Shown: one piece after another, positions 11,249 through 23,142 of the stretch
How positions within the stretch are numbered: position 1 is the first letter of the stretch
How the letters are laid out: every line of letters begins with the position of its first letter
Source of the DNA: Cladopsammia gracilis
Lineage: Eukaryota; Cnidaria; Anthozoa; Scleractinia; Dendrophylliidae
Assembly (NCBI GenBank): GCA_022457155.1
Contig: JAJGOT010000202.1
Location: forward strand, 1,044,001 to 1,108,000
Direction: 5' to 3'
DNA: 64,000 nt
Notes under the pieces: model-generated
Seen by the model: only the letters and a program-made list of their open reading frames with translations
Database searches by the model: none
Told to the model about the DNA's origin: nothing
Position numbers and translations under genes: made by a program

Positions 11249-13243
11249 GTAAGTGAAAAGCTAAATCAATATGTATTCGATATAAAACTTTAGCGTTACT
11301 AGATGGCTTCGTGGGGTGCTGCTTTTCAAACCTTTACTGTAGCGCCAATATTTTGACTCTAATAATGCGTGGCTTCACACTAGAATCAAGTTTTGCTTAG
11401 TAAAATTTCAAGTAAAATTTTGCAAAGCAATTTTCTTTTACTAAAGTCTTCATATTAGAATTCGAGCAAGAAAATGTTTTACTGACTCAATCGTCTGAGG
11501 TGCTGACAGATAGAGGAAACGTGATGCGACATGAGAATTGTACGGTCTTGTACGACTTGAATTGAAAATGGATCGCAGAAAGTATTTTGCATTTGTTGTA
11601 GTGTTTTTTGTTTTTGCTTTATATCGGTAGTGTAGATGATGTCATGTGTAATGTAGAAGATGTACGCAGAATATGAGGCGAAAACACTACCAAAACATGG
11701 TATTTACAAAACAAATACTTTATTTTAGCCGGCATCATAATCGTGATCGTAGACTGCATACCGACGCTGTGAAACAGGTAAGGCCCTGGACGAGGGATCT
11801 GAGCATCCAGCGGGTCCGGAGGAATTGTAAAATGGCGAAAGAATTGGGAATTGTTTTGCAAATCGTCAGCCATGTTTGCAAGCATGCGAGGTTTGTTTTG
11901 AAAGAACCACGAGGCGAGTGTCTGGAAAATAATTTAGCCAGACTATTTGACAGACATCTGTCACTACACGCGATGCGATTGACTAAAGAATTTGTCGGGA
12001 CAAGTTAAACCATCTTGCGAGGTGGTATAACTCTGCCTGAGTTTCCTGTCGTAAAGGCGAGAAAACCCTTGTGAAAACAGTTGGGATTTTTAACTCGCTG
12101 AACACTAGACAAAGTGTTTTCACTGAATTTCCGGACTTTTCAGACTTTATCTAGCTAAAATCGGCCTAGTGAAAACACAACCTTTGTTTACAAACCGACT
12201 TTTACCAGTTAAAAAGTGACAACTGTTTCCACTGTGAAATTTACCCGCAATCTAAGCCGCTAAATTGCAAAAGCGCGCCATAATAAAAAATGAATGGGGC
12301 CGTAGTGCTTGGAATGACTTCTCTTGTGATTATTTTCGTTGTATTTTTGAGAAGTAAAACGAGTTTTATTCAGCCAATGAGGCTTATGTCCTTATAAATA
12401 AGGAAGATGCGACGAAATGTTTTAAATAATTCTGTCAATCTAACAATGAAACAACATTCAGCGCCATAAGCGCAAGACTACGTATGTGTAGGCTTATCCA
12501 AGACCACAATTCTGGTTTAAGGACCTGGCCGAAGAAATGGAGAATCCGGTGGGGTCGGTGGGATTGTAAATCGAAAGAAATGACTGTTGAAATCGTTTTC
12601 AATTTTGACTGAATTTCTCAAGCTCAACCACGAGGGAATTGTCTGGAAATAACATCACCAGATTATTTGGCAGGCGTCTGTCAAGACGCACGACCCGATA
12701 TACCATCTCGCGAGGTAGTAGGTCGTGTAACTGTGCGTGAATTTCCGCTCGCAACGGCGAGAAAATCCCTTGTTTTTGCTTGTGAAAACAGCTTGCATTT
12801 TTAACTAGCTAAAACCAAGACGAGGTGTTTTTACTGTATTTCCGGACTTTTCCGGCTTTATCTAGTTAAAATTTTCCTAGTGAAAACACAACCTTGGGGC
12901 CGCTAAGTTTTACTTAATTCTTTTGATGCTGCCGGCTTTAATTGGAACAACTGATTTTTTAAAAAAGAACCAGTGAGCGGCACATGGAAGACATGGAATA
13001 AACTTGTAAACTTTATTTTCCGACGCGTTTCGTCTGAAATAACAGACTTCCTCAGGGAGTTTAAATTGTCTTTAAAAAATTGGATGTAGTCGAGTTAGTT
13101 TTTTCTGAACTGGCGCTGTCACAAATGTGCTATATATTTTTCATTTTTCACCGGCTACCTGAAACCTAGTCACCGTGTATCTGTGACAGAAACAAATTCC
13201 GACAACTCCCAATAAGCTGTTTTTTTTGTTTCTATGTGTTTAG
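11249..13243 (+). other. Intron 1 with a degenerate tandem duplication
   Basis: Donor GTAAGT, acceptor TTTCTATGTGTTTAG. About 550 bp at 11640-12190 are repeated imperfectly at 12300-12900; best match around CCACGAGG...TGTCTGGAAA and the block ending CTAGTGAAAACACAACCTT. No coding signal. Confidence 0.5.
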
Positions 13244-13501
13244 TGCATGTTATCCAGTCTGTGCAACAATGGGGAAAAGAACCCGTTGTGGTTATAAAAG
13301 AGCGCGGCGTGAATACCACCAAGGCTGGCAAAAAGACAGAAGAAGCCAACGATACTAAGTCTACTAAGGTGTCCAAGAAAAGAAAATCACGAAAAGAAGC
13401 AAAAGCCGACCGAGAGTTAATAAAAAAACTCAAAGAAGATGAGAAGGCTGCAGTGGCACGCACCGATCGCCAGCAGACTGACCTAGAACTGTTGAACACA
13501 G
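13244..13501 (+). CDS. Transposase-like gene, exon 2 (lysine-rich linker)
   Basis: Starts after TTTCTATGTGTTTAG and ends before GTATTC. The 86 codons are very rich in Lys, Glu and Arg (for example KKRKSRKEAK), like a nuclear localisation and DNA-contacting linker. The phases fit exon 1 (phase 1) and exon 3 (phase 1). No catalytic residues. Confidence 0.6.
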
Positions 13502-14141
13502 GTATTCGCTTCATTAATTAATTTGATGATAGTGTAGTTATCAGTTTCGGACCACCCCGGCCTCTTCCCGCCAGAAAATCCGGGATATTGTTTACAACTA
13601 CAAGAATGAATTCCCGAATTATTGGAATTGGAAAGTCCGACCTGGAAATCGAACCTGGGCCACCCGGTCACCCATGGATTTCTAAACTTTGTAGTGAGCA
13701 CGCCCGCGTGTATGACGCCTTCTGTGGTCATGTACATATTTTCACACTTCACGTCATATTCGTGGTCAAAATCTTTTTACTTACGCAGAGCTGTCAACCG
13801 CCAGAGTTCAGAACTGGAGATATTTGTAGTTGGTTAAAGAATAGAACAAATATGTATGAAACTGTTGAAGTTATCCGGGAGAAATACAGTGAATGTGTCA
13901 ACGCAAAACGTATCCGGAGACATGGCTGAAAATCTGGAGACTCAAGGATTATCCGGGAGAGTTAACAGCCCTGCTTACGAGACGAGGAGACGAGGTCGAC
14001 TAAAGCGATGACATATAAAATGTTGGGAAATAAGAGTACATGCCATGCTTAACCGACTCTTAACCCATTACGATATTTTCTCGACCATAAATTTGTAATT
14101 GTGATGTTTTTCTTGTAGTAAAAACTTTACTTTCCTTTCAG
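13502..14141 (+). other. Intron 2
   Basis: 640 bp between GTATTC and CTTTCAG. Open frames at 13588-13929 are not supported by any homology. Confidence 0.55.
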
Positions 14142-14267
14142 AGCTGGGCAAACTGGAGAAGTCGACGGCCATCAATGAAGCGAGATTCAAATGCGGTATT
14201 TGCTGCAAGTCATTCTTTATTCCAGCGGATAGAACTACACTCGGAAAAATATCATATTTTAAAACAA
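14142..14267 (+). CDS. Transposase-like gene, exon 3 (first half of a zinc finger)
   Basis: 42 codons between CTTTCAG and GTAAGT. Contains CGICCKSF, a CxxC pair whose partners H and C come from exon 4 (HFDRC). Together they make a C2HC-type finger of the kind found at the N-terminus of many DNA transposases. Confidence 0.65.
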
Positions 14268-14546
14268 GTAAGTATCTGAAAAAGGCTTGCAAAGCACAAA
14301 CAGTATGAGTTGTATCTATATTTTCCGTCTTTTCCATTCTTCTATGGTCTTCTATCTTTTCTAAATCAACGGTTACAGCTTCTAGAAACACCAATTTTGA
14401 GTAGAGTTAAAACAACATAAGAACCTTGAAATTAAAACATCTTGCTTGAAAATTTTTTTTTGGATCAAATACCAATCAATTTTAGGCGAAATTATTTGTT
14501 TTTAAACGCCGGTTTCATAGTGTATAACATCTTTCTTGTATTGCAG
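14268..14546 (+). other. Intron 3
   Basis: 279 bp, donor GTAAGT, acceptor TATTGCAG. Nothing else recognised. Confidence 0.6.
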
Positions 14547-14733
14547 AGCACTTCGACAGATGTCTTGCGACAAGAGAGTCTAACGTCAAGGCGACTAAAA
14601 CCTTGGATAGATTCTTTGGTAAAGCGCCACCTCAGCCTGCACCCACAACAAGCGCAACTAGCGAGTGCTCCATAATTGAAGATGAAGGAGATTGTGAAGA
14701 ATTTGAAGGAGCTGACGCAATTGTTTCCGAAAA
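14547..14733 (+). CDS. Transposase-like gene, exon 4 (second half of the zinc finger, acidic tail)
   Basis: 62 codons. HFDRC completes the finger begun in exon 3. TLDRFFGK resembles a PCNA-interaction box without its leading Gln (speculative). A Pro/Thr-rich linker and an acidic stretch follow. Donor GTAATG is weaker than the others; phase 2 fits exon 5. Confidence 0.6.
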
Positions 14734-15638
14734 GTAATGACTCATAGACTCGTTATCTTATCATATCAAAATGCACCTTAAGTACATCGATATTTTATTG
14801 AAATAAACGAAGGGGAGGTGAATAGCGGTGGATATACCGAGACGCGAAGCGTCACAGACCATGAGGGGTATAGTTGTTTTAGTATTTACCAAAAGATTGA
14901 ACTAAACAATGCTCAGTTTAGAAAAAGTTGCTCTTTATCTGGTTCAATTCATTGTTCAATTCAATAAACTGACCGCCAGCGACGGTTTACACAGTGGTGG
15001 ACTTCTCAATGGCGTCACGCGAATTGAGGTTAGCGACTTTCTGATCGACTTTCTGTTAACTGTTGTACTAGTGTGTGCTTTCTTCAATTCTTGCCTACCG
15101 GTAAAACGTTTGTAAACTCTTGTAATTCAAATTTATGGACTCATAAGAGCTATCGAAGTGTTAAGCCACTCTGAAAAATAATTTTAGTTTTATTTGTAAA
15201 TAACCAAGTTTGAAATTATTTCAAAAAAATGTCACTTTTGCGAAGTCAAGTTTGTTTCCATTCTTCTGTATTTTTTTAACAGCCCTCTTGTAAACTTGAA
15301 GCCAGTTCTGTAAGAAACATGTTTTGTTCTTATCATTAAAAAGCGAAAACCAATTTTAGTTGCCATCTTTTTTCTGGAATTATTCAACTTCATTCAGAAT
15401 ACAGATTTTTTCGTCGGTAACGCGACACCATTTTGACTTCAGCTTCAAAATCAAAATCAACTAATAGTCATTGATATCGCGAGGTACGGTAGCCAATCAG
15501 AACGCGCGAAAATGGATATCGGTTGGTTTGGTAAATACTAAATGGACTTATTCTATGAAATGACCTTATGTAGTTTTGATATTTTCGCACCGAAGCATTT
15601 ATGATCCCCCCGTCATTTATGTGTATTGTACTTTACAG
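14734..15638 (+). other. Intron 4, containing a TIR element
   Basis: 905 bp. The interior 14880-15540 is bounded by TAGTATTTACCAAA and its inverse and looks like an inserted non-autonomous element. Confidence 0.5.
14880..15540. repeat. Short non-autonomous element with 14-bp inverted ends
   Basis: TAGTATTTACCAAA at 14880-14893 and TTTGGTAAATACTA at 15527-15540. The interior is AT-rich and non-coding. Confidence 0.5.
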
Positions 15639-15854
15639 CGAGAGTGATAACGCAAGTCTTACCGATACTTTTGCACGAGAGGACTGTGAAACCTCTGAAG
15701 GGTTTGAGGCGGATGAAATTAATGACGAACTCTTGCAGCACGAATCAGTAGATGAACTTCTAGATGACGAACTAGGCACAGCCCCATTGGCACATGGAGA
15801 AGCAGAGGATCATGCCGTAGAGAACGAGCCAGATGATCTCATTTCATGTACTAT
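15639..15854 (+). CDS. Transposase-like gene, exon 5 (acidic)
   Basis: 72 codons between CTTTACAG and GTAAGT, dominated by Asp and Glu (for example DELLDDELG), with phase 2 at both junctions. An unstructured acidic linker between the zinc finger and the catalytic exon. Confidence 0.6.
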
Positions 15855-16152
15855 GTAAGTACGCCGTTAATATACCTTGGCTATTGCTAGATAAAACAAG
15901 CGTCTCTGAGAGGCAAGGGGAGAGAGGGAAGCCTGGGCGCGAGTATGCGTGCGATTATTGGCGCCAGTATAATCGAGAACAGGGAATTGTTTCTGTAACT
16001 TTAGATTTAGAATTGCCGTAACTTGAAGGAAACTAATTCTCAACTCATAATAATAATATTTGAAGCATTGCCAACAAACTATGATTTGCATATCGATTTG
16101 TTTTTGTCTTTGCTTTTCATATTTTGGTGATGTACTTTTTGTACGCTAACAG
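15855..16152 (+). other. Intron 5
   Basis: 298 bp, donor GTAAGT, acceptor GCTAACAG. Nothing else recognised. Confidence 0.6.
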
Positions 16153-16440
16153 ATGCGTAGAGACTGCCCATCCACTGGCGGAAAAGCTGAACAAACTGAT
16201 CAAGGAAGGGAAGATACCTGAACAATGCCTCTTTTACAAAATTCTTGATGACACAACATCATTTGCGATGATTGACTCCAGCAAAGCTTCGGACTTTCAA
16301 TGGGATCGTGACGTATGTGAGTTTTTTGAAACAATCAAATATCTTGGTGGACAGAGAACGAGAAACTTTGTAAGAGGACCGGGGTTTCATGGTACAGGTC
16401 GCGGGGGAAGGAAACAATTTACGTCATTTTCAGACTTTAA
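16153..16440 (+). CDS. Transposase-like gene, exon 6 segment a (before the TTAA insertion)
   Basis: Begins in frame after GCTAACAG with CVETAHPLAEK and runs 96 codons to a TTAA. It holds DVCEFFETIKYLGG and NFVRGPGFHGTGRGG, a region I read as the start of the catalytic part. The frame continues after the 930-bp TTAA element at 17375, if one copy of TTAA is kept. Confidence 0.6.
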
Positions 16441-17370
16441 CCCTATTCAGACTGGGGGGGGGGGGGGGGGGCTTTTCGAACCCCCCCTCCAGTAAAATTG
16501 TGATAACTCTTACACCGAAATAGCTATGAGGCTGAAATTTTCTGACTTTTCCTAGAATTTATCTAGGGAGATTTTGGTAACCATAACATGTCACTGTGAT
16601 TAACCATGTTGCCATGGCAACCGGTTTTTGACACATAGGTTTTCAAAATATTAAAATATGGTGAATTTTTTATTTTAAGATCTTGTTCTTTGACTTATAG
16701 TGCAATTTCTTGTTAGAATTGTTTTTTCTTGGGACTAGTTCTTGAAAGACATCAAAAATTTTTAACATCAAATATTTGGGGGGGAGGGATAGGCAAATTT
16801 TTGCTCACTTTTACTTATAGAGAAAAATTTTGTACTATTTATTAAAAACGCTTCTAAGTTCATTGTTTGGATAATAGACATTAGTTTGATACGTGTTTTA
16901 TACATTCTGATCCTTTTCTCTTTTAGATATTTTTTAAATTTCAATTTAAACGAAAACATAGGAAATCCAAGATGGCGGATCCAAGATGGCGGATCCAAGA
17001 TGGCGGACAATAATTTCAAAATTATAGTTTTATCGCCTTTTTTTTCCTTTTCTCGCTTTACAAGTGTGTCCTTGTTTGTATTTATTATGTTTTAATATTA
17101 AAAAGACGATTTTACAGTTATATTTGATATTTTAAGTATCTGGATGGAAAAATATCAAAGAAACGTCGGAAAAACAAAAATGGCGTCATTGTGACGTCAT
17201 AATTGGGTGTGGCAGATCAAAATTGGGTGTGAGGTTTCCTTGTATGGAGATGAACATTGTGTGATAATTTCATGGTCCTAGCCTTACTGGTTCTAGAGAT
17301 ATGAAGGGGGGGTCCGAGGAGCCCCCCCCCCCAGTCACAGATTGCCAAAAAAAGCCCAGTCTGAATAGGG
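16441..17370. mobile_element. Non-autonomous TTAA element, 930 bp
   Basis: Perfect 16-bp terminal repeats CCCTATTCAGACTGGG, flanked by TTAA on both sides (16437-16440, 17371-17374). TTAA duplication fits piggyBac or Kolobok families. The inside has poly-G and poly-C runs next to the ends and three copies of CCAAGATGGCGGAT. No transposase. It interrupts the catalytic exon of the host transposon's gene. Confidence 0.85.
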
Positions 17371-17374
17371 TTAA

Positions 17375-20014
17375 TCTCTGTGGCCCTTCCCATAATGTCT
17401 CCAGCCATTGCAAAGCCGGGTACACGACAGATAGCGGGATAATTAAGCCTCACCTACAATCATTTCATGTGCTTTCTTGCCATCCAAAAGCTGACGTCAA
17501 TTATTTAGTCCAAAATGGTTGTGTGCAAGTTATAGGTGTATCTTTACCTATAGACGGAACTGCCTTAAAACCTGGCCTGGAGTTCGATAACCGTCAAAAA
17601 CGTGTCATCGGCTTAACCTATAAAGTCGACTCTAAATATGTATCCGAAAACCCTATCCCTGACCCAGAAGAAATAAAAAAGAACCTTGTCACAAGTGCTG
17701 AAGTTACTTTTATGACGTCTGTAGATAACTCTGCAACTATGCCAGTAGGGGTCCACTATCATCCAAAATCCGTTACAGGAGAAGAGATGTTATCACAGAT
17801 TTTTGAGATGGCAAAAACTGTTCAAGTGTGTGAGCGCTGTTTAACAAAACAGTCTTCGAACAATCATATTGTTACTCATGAAACTGCTAAGTGTAACAGT
17901 ACGTGTGCAACATGTCTTGACCTTAAATCGGTTTGTGAACATTGCAAAGTAAAGGGCCATGTTTCCTATGTACCAGCTTTAAGATGCTGTGATTCGTGCC
18001 TCGAGAATGCAGTTCAATGCAAAAAAGTCGCCGTGCTTGCTGTTGTAACTGACTGCGAAGAGTGCAACAAGCAGGCCCTGCTGCAAATTCAGGAGATGTC
18101 AGAAAACAACACCCTTCCACCCGAGCTCCTTCTTCTGGTCCCTCTCCCTGATGTTGTACATGTTGGCAAGATAATGAAATGCAGCTGGAGTAACTAGTTT
18201 ATTAATCTTGACGGTCAAATGTCAAACCTTGTTCTCATCTGCACTCTAAGAGATTCTAAAGACGTTTTTGTCCGGAAGCATTTAAGGAAACTATTAACAT
18301 TAGAAAGCGTTCGTAACAAGGATAGGATGGCAATCGACCCTATCATTCGTTTAACGAGACCGGAAGTAATAGAGGTGTTGCAAAAGGTAGAGCTAGTTGT
18401 GCACACCATAGTACCTGAAAAGTACAGATTTTGGGCCTCAAACCAGCAAGGCGTTTGCAAGCATCCTGTCGCTCTGTCTCCAGGTCCTATCGGTAACATT
18501 CTCACCATTGATTACGATTTCTCTTCTTCGTCCTCGCGTTTGTTGAAAATCAGGCTTCACCAGCCTGCTGAAGTATCGGAGTTACAAACTGGGATGCGTG
18601 ATGCAAGAGACGTATGCTTTCGTAACGGAGTAGCGTATGTAGCAGAGCGTGGAACAGGATGTGTAAGATATTGTGACCTCGAGGGGAACGTTAAACTTAA
18701 ACCTGGCTCATTACGCTCGCGTGCGGACCTGGAGCAAGCACTTCTCAGGTACAATTTGTCAACAAATGGAACTGTTCCGATGTTACGTGAGCGGCTCTCT
18801 GTGCATTTGCGAAAGTTAGAATCGAAAGTGAGAAAGAACGTGGTACACATTGTCGACGTGCAACTGTCAAAACCCTCGGCCCTGTGTATGGCTAGCGATG
18901 ATGTGCTATTGGTAGCCGATGATGGGCTACGAGTCATACATCAAGTTTCGCTCGAAAGAGATGGTGTAACAATCAGGGGCAAGTCAATGAGAACACTTTC
19001 AAATTACCCTACACATATCGAAAGTGTGGAATCCATGACAATCTTGGAATCAAACGTATACTTTGCAGGATCAAAAAACGACAAATGTCAAGGAGGTCTA
19101 TATTCTGTTAGCATGGAAACCACCGTGATGGAATGTGCTATCCAGAATGGTGATGAAAGTTGCAAGGAGATCAAGAGGGTATCCAAATTTAATGAGCTGC
19201 TAGTCTTCACAGACATCGGTGCTCGTGATGTGAAGTCATTTAACCCGCACACCAACGAAGTTGTACATCTTGCTGGTGACGGATGTGATGCACAGGATGA
19301 TGGTACTGGACGATGCTGTAGTTTTATACAAGCTCATGGTATTTGCTGTATTTCGAACACTATATTTGTCACAGACGCAGCAGCAGGAAAAGTAAAACTA
19401 GTAGTTAGCATGAGTGGAACTTTGTCCTTTCTTTATCATTTGGGGCTTCTTTATGACTCCAGAATTGGTGGTGTCGAATGTACGTAAAGTACACCAATAC
19501 GTTCAATCGACAGTGCGCAAAGTCAAGGAAAGTAATCAACTAAAGGAAGATGCGTCGACAAATGGTCCTCAAGGAACTGTTTCCAAAAAAACGCAGACCT
19601 CAATTGAGCTTTTGTTGAAAGGTATGACCAACCTTATGATAAATCTCGAAAAAGTAAATCCAGAATTCAAGTACAACGTTGATTTCAAAACATTGTTAAC
19701 AACTGAAGTAGAAAATCTGCATGCAGTGTCGCACTTTAAGAATGAGACATTTAGTACTCTTCAGTACGCCATGGACTTTGGCACTATAGCAAAAGAATCT
19801 CTTAAACGAGTTTCTAAATGGGCGGCAAAGTACTTCACCCATCCAGCGTCCTATTATCCAGTTCCCCAAACAGGAATGTTGCTCGGTGACATCAAGTTTA
19901 TGTCGCCACTCCCATCCAAGACGCTCTCCAATAGGGAGGAAGATACAATGCGGGGATGGGTTGACAACTTTCGCCCTGTGAGGCAAAGAACTGTCCGATC
20001 TGAGACCACAAAGG
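17375..20014 (+). pseudogene. Transposase-like gene, exon 6 segment b: DDE-like core, Cys-rich insert, SAP, NHL-like repeats
   Basis: Order of parts: (1) IDGTALKPGLEFDNRQ (Asp codon 17553) followed by a hydrophobic beta strand, resembling the first catalytic Asp region of P-like transposases; (2) a cysteine-rich insert at 17827-18070 with CERC, CATC, CEHC, CCDSC and CEEC; (3) PDVVHVGK (Asp 18150), resembling the second catalytic Asp with its DxxH-K signature; (4) a SAP-like helix pair, 18715-18825; (5) NHL-like beta-propeller repeats, about 18580-19420; (6) a helical tail. Lesions: TAG at 18195-18197 with the same frame continuing, and a shift from frame 3 to frame 1 around 19455-19485. The Polinton cuts it at 20014/20015. 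Domain calls are by eye; the DDE reading is inference. Confidence 0.65.
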
Positions 20015-20015
20015 A
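20010..20015. repeat. Polinton target-site duplication AAAGGA, left copy
   Basis: AAAGGA here and at 42233-42238. The A at 20015 can be counted as the last duplicated base or as the first base of the inverted repeat (AGTAGTATAAGG at the other end). Confidence 0.85.
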
Positions 20016-20231
20016 GTAGTATAAGGTGGGTCAGTCAAATACCACGTTACAAAATAAGACTCCATCGACAGTGGTGAATGCCTATTTTCCCCAATTAGCG
20101 ACCATCACCTGCAGGCCTCCTTTCAGTCGGCCTGCAGGTTATATCCCTAATTGGGGAAAATAGGCATTCACCACTGTCGATGGAGTCTTATTTTGTTAAG
20201 TGAGTATTTGACTGACCCACCTTATACTACT
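20015..20231. repeat. 217-bp palindrome at the left tip of the Polinton
   Basis: AGTAGTATAAGGTGGGTCAG at one end and its inverse at the other. The arms pair for about 85 bp with a few mismatches (ACCACGTTAC opposite GTTAAGTGAGTAT). At the centre a second small palindrome, CCTGCAGGCC/GGCCTGCAGG, surrounds an 11-base loop. Single-stranded, each tip could fold into a long hairpin. Confidence 0.9.
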
Positions 20232-20437
20232 GGGTCTTTTGTTTTTATCCCACGAGGCTTATTTAAATGGTTGCCAAAAAATTGGTTGCTATCTCGTTTT
20301 TTTTGCGCTGTAATTAAACCCTAGAACCAGCTTAAACCACTAATAACCCGTTTTAACCGCCCGAAAGCGGTTTCAACCACCAAGCCCCTTTATTTGGCGC
20401 AACCCTCTATAACCGGTTTTAACCCCCAGAAAGCGCC
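20015..20437. repeat. Polinton left terminal inverted repeat
   Basis: About 423 bp matching 41811-42232 in inverse. The outer half (20015-20231) is itself a palindrome; the inner half holds several AACCGGTTTTAACC-like words and a run of T. It ends near AGAAAGCGCC. Confidence 0.9.
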
Positions 20438-20513
20438 CTAAAGTGCTCGGGCTTTACCAATTGAACAGAGTACCCCCCTTTGCATAAACTGACCTTGCTG
20501 GTCTACGTTTATA

Positions 20514-20525
20514 ACCTCTATATAT
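20514..20525 (+). promoter_or_regulatory. TATA-like motif at the polymerase start
   Basis: ACCTCTATATAT runs directly into ATGGCG at 20526. The same AT-rich word precedes almost every start in the element. Confidence 0.5.
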
Positions 20526-23142
20526 ATGGCGCGGGCACTGAACGTGTTTAAAGATATCAGTCGGCGGGAGTTGAATGACTGGCTTAACGTGCAAGAAAGA
20601 AAACCCTTTGTAAAGGCTCCTCACAACGAGGCTCTTGCAGGGTTTGATCCGTTAGACGGACAACGTCTGAGGGACTTTCAACTCCCTACTCGGATTGTTG
20701 AACTCTATGCGCCTGGTGAACGGGGCCAACAAGGCCGGCCCGGTCGAGTGCAGCGAACAGCTAAATGGAGCTTCACTCAGGGTCTCACAAAACCCCTTGT
20801 TCCCCAAATGATGAACCGCATCAAACAAGAGGTTCGTAGAAGGCATAAAGCTAACATCTCTTATGGGTACAGATTACGAAACATCGAAAATGGCGAGACT
20901 ATCGTTTGGTACTCAAACTTTAACAGCCCCTGGTTTACTAAGCTCTCAGAGACGAAACGCTGGCTGCAACAACGAGAAGAGCTTCGCCTTCAAGGTGAAC
21001 ACATCGAACGCCCGAACACTAAATGGAGCTTCGAAGCTGCCGTTTCCGTTGAACTCAAAGTGATCTTAGACAGACAACCTCTGTTGCTCGGTCTTGGGAG
21101 GTTGCCTGACTGGCTTCGCAACAAGCGCGAAGTTATAGCCCTAGACACCTTCAACGACGATCTCTGTGTCTTCCGCTGCCTTGCGGTTCATAAAGGCGCC
21201 CGCGTAGATCGCTGCACTCAAAGAGCTCGAGCGTCGCTGGCGAGAAACAAAGACAAATCATGTTCATCAACACGCCCTCCTTCAAGTTCCTCGACATAAT
21301 CAACTATCTCGCCCCAGGCATCACGTACGACAAATGGGTGAAGACATACGGCGCGAACCAGACCAAATCGTGGCTCCCGTATGAGTGGTTCGACAGCGCC
21401 GACAAACTCGACTACAAGGGCCTCCCGCCTTACTGGTGTTGGTACTCTCAACTCCGCAACTGCTTCACACTCACTCCAGACGAGTACAAGCAATGCAAAC
21501 AGGTCTTCAAAGAGCGCGGGATGAAGACCTTCGGTGACTGGCTGCAATATTACAACAATCTCGATGTTGCCCCATTCCTCGAAGCGCTCGAGAAAATGAA
21601 AGCCTTCTATACTGGGCTTGGGGTCGACATTTTCAAAGACGCAGTCTCCTTGCCCTGGGTCAGCATGCAATACATCCTGCGCGGGACCTTGGGGGTCCCC
21701 AAGAAAAAGCGGCCGCCCCTCTATGCCCCAGGTCCCGAGGCCTACGCAATGCTGAAAGAGGCGGTGGTTGGTGGCCCCAGTCTTGTGTTCACCCGCAAGC
21801 ACGTAGCCGGCGAGACCCGCATCCGCTCGCACCGATATGACTTGGCGCGCCCCGTAAAGCGCATTCTCGGCTTCGACGCCAACTCTCTGTACCCCAGCAC
21901 CATGCTGCAACGAATGCCCTGCGGTAAAGAGAGGGTCTTTCACTACGAGAACCCCGAACAGGCTGCTGCCCCCTTCATCACCCGGCTTGTGACATGCCAG
22001 TGGTTCGGGTTCGCCGAGGTCGACATCGAAGTCCCCCGCCATCTGTGGGAGCAGTACGAAGAGTTCCCTCCGCTCTTTATCAACACGTGCGTTGGTGAGG
22101 CGGGCGTACCACAGCACATGAAGGAGTACCTAGCACAAAGCAACAGAACTCCGTTGCCCGAACAAAAGAAGCTGCTCGGCGTGCTCCAGGCCAAAAAGGT
22201 GCTTCTCTACGCCCCTGTGCTAGAGTGGCTCTACAACCACGGGCTCGAAGTCACCGCGGTCTACCGCACGCTAGACTATACCCCGATGAAGATCTTCGCC
22301 TGGTTCGTCCGAGAGGTTGCAGACAACCGGAGGAAAGGCGACGCTGACAAAGAGAAAGCCTTGCTCGCAGAAGTGTTCAAGCTTCTGGGCAACTCGGCTT
22401 ACGGCAAGTTCATCGAGGCTGTCGAGCGCCAGACGAAAGTGGTGTACACCCGCGACGAGGACGAGGTCGACAAGCATCTGCGTTCCGCCTGGTTCAAAGA
22501 CATCGAAGACATCGGGGCCGCATATAAGCTCGAGTTGCGCAAAACCAAGGTCACTATTAACCGCCCCTTCAAGTCGGTATCGTCGTATATCAACTTGCCA
22601 AGTTGCGCATGCTGCAGTTCTACTACGAGTTCCTCGACCACTATCTCGACAGGCGCGACTTCGAGCTAATCCAGATGGACACGGACAGCATGTACTTTGC
22701 TCTTGCGCACAACACTCTAGAAGAGGCAGTTCGACCAGAGCTCGCCAAGGAGTTCGAAAGGGAGAAACATAAGTGGCTCTCTTGGGACAAGTGGAGCAAC
22801 AGAGAGCCTGGCCTGTTCAAGCTTGAAAAAGAAGGTACACGAGCCATCGCTCTGTGCAGCAAGTGCTATTACGTAGAAGATGAGGCTAGCGGACAGGCCA
22901 AGATGTCCTCCAAGGGCGTCAACAAGAAGCAGAACGAGCTCCACTGGCAAAGATACGAGCGAGCTCTCGATGGGTTCAAAGACATGGCAACAAACAGAGG
23001 CTTTCGAATGCACGAGGGCGCCATGTACACGTACGAACAGCATAAGCTAGGTCTTTCCGCTTATTACGACAAGCGCTGGGTGTTGCCTGACGGCATTCAC
23101 ACAGAACCAATCGAGTTTCACAATCCAGCTGGGGGCAACTGA
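20526..23142 (+). pseudogene. polB: Protein-primed family B DNA polymerase (pPolB), frameshifted and internally deleted
   Basis: Replication polymerase of Polintons. Three overlapping frames carry it: 20526 to about 21230, 21260 to about 22570, and about 22570 to 23142. Visible signatures: FNDDLCVFRCLA in the N-terminal part; NTPSFKFLDIINYL, an exonuclease II-like block; motif A DANSLYPS (about 21874); motif B KLLGNSAYGK (about 22380); motif C MDTDS (22675). The exonuclease I region with its DxE is missing between the first and second frames, where the reading also shifts. The second shift, near 22565, looks like one lost base. Total span is about 870 codons; relatives usually exceed 1,000. 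It cannot make a full polymerase as written. Confidence 0.9.

Noticed and set aside
21218..22117. 299-codon minus-strand frame opposite the polymerase
   Set aside because: It is the shadow of GC-rich polymerase coding sequence; motifs A and B are on the plus strand.
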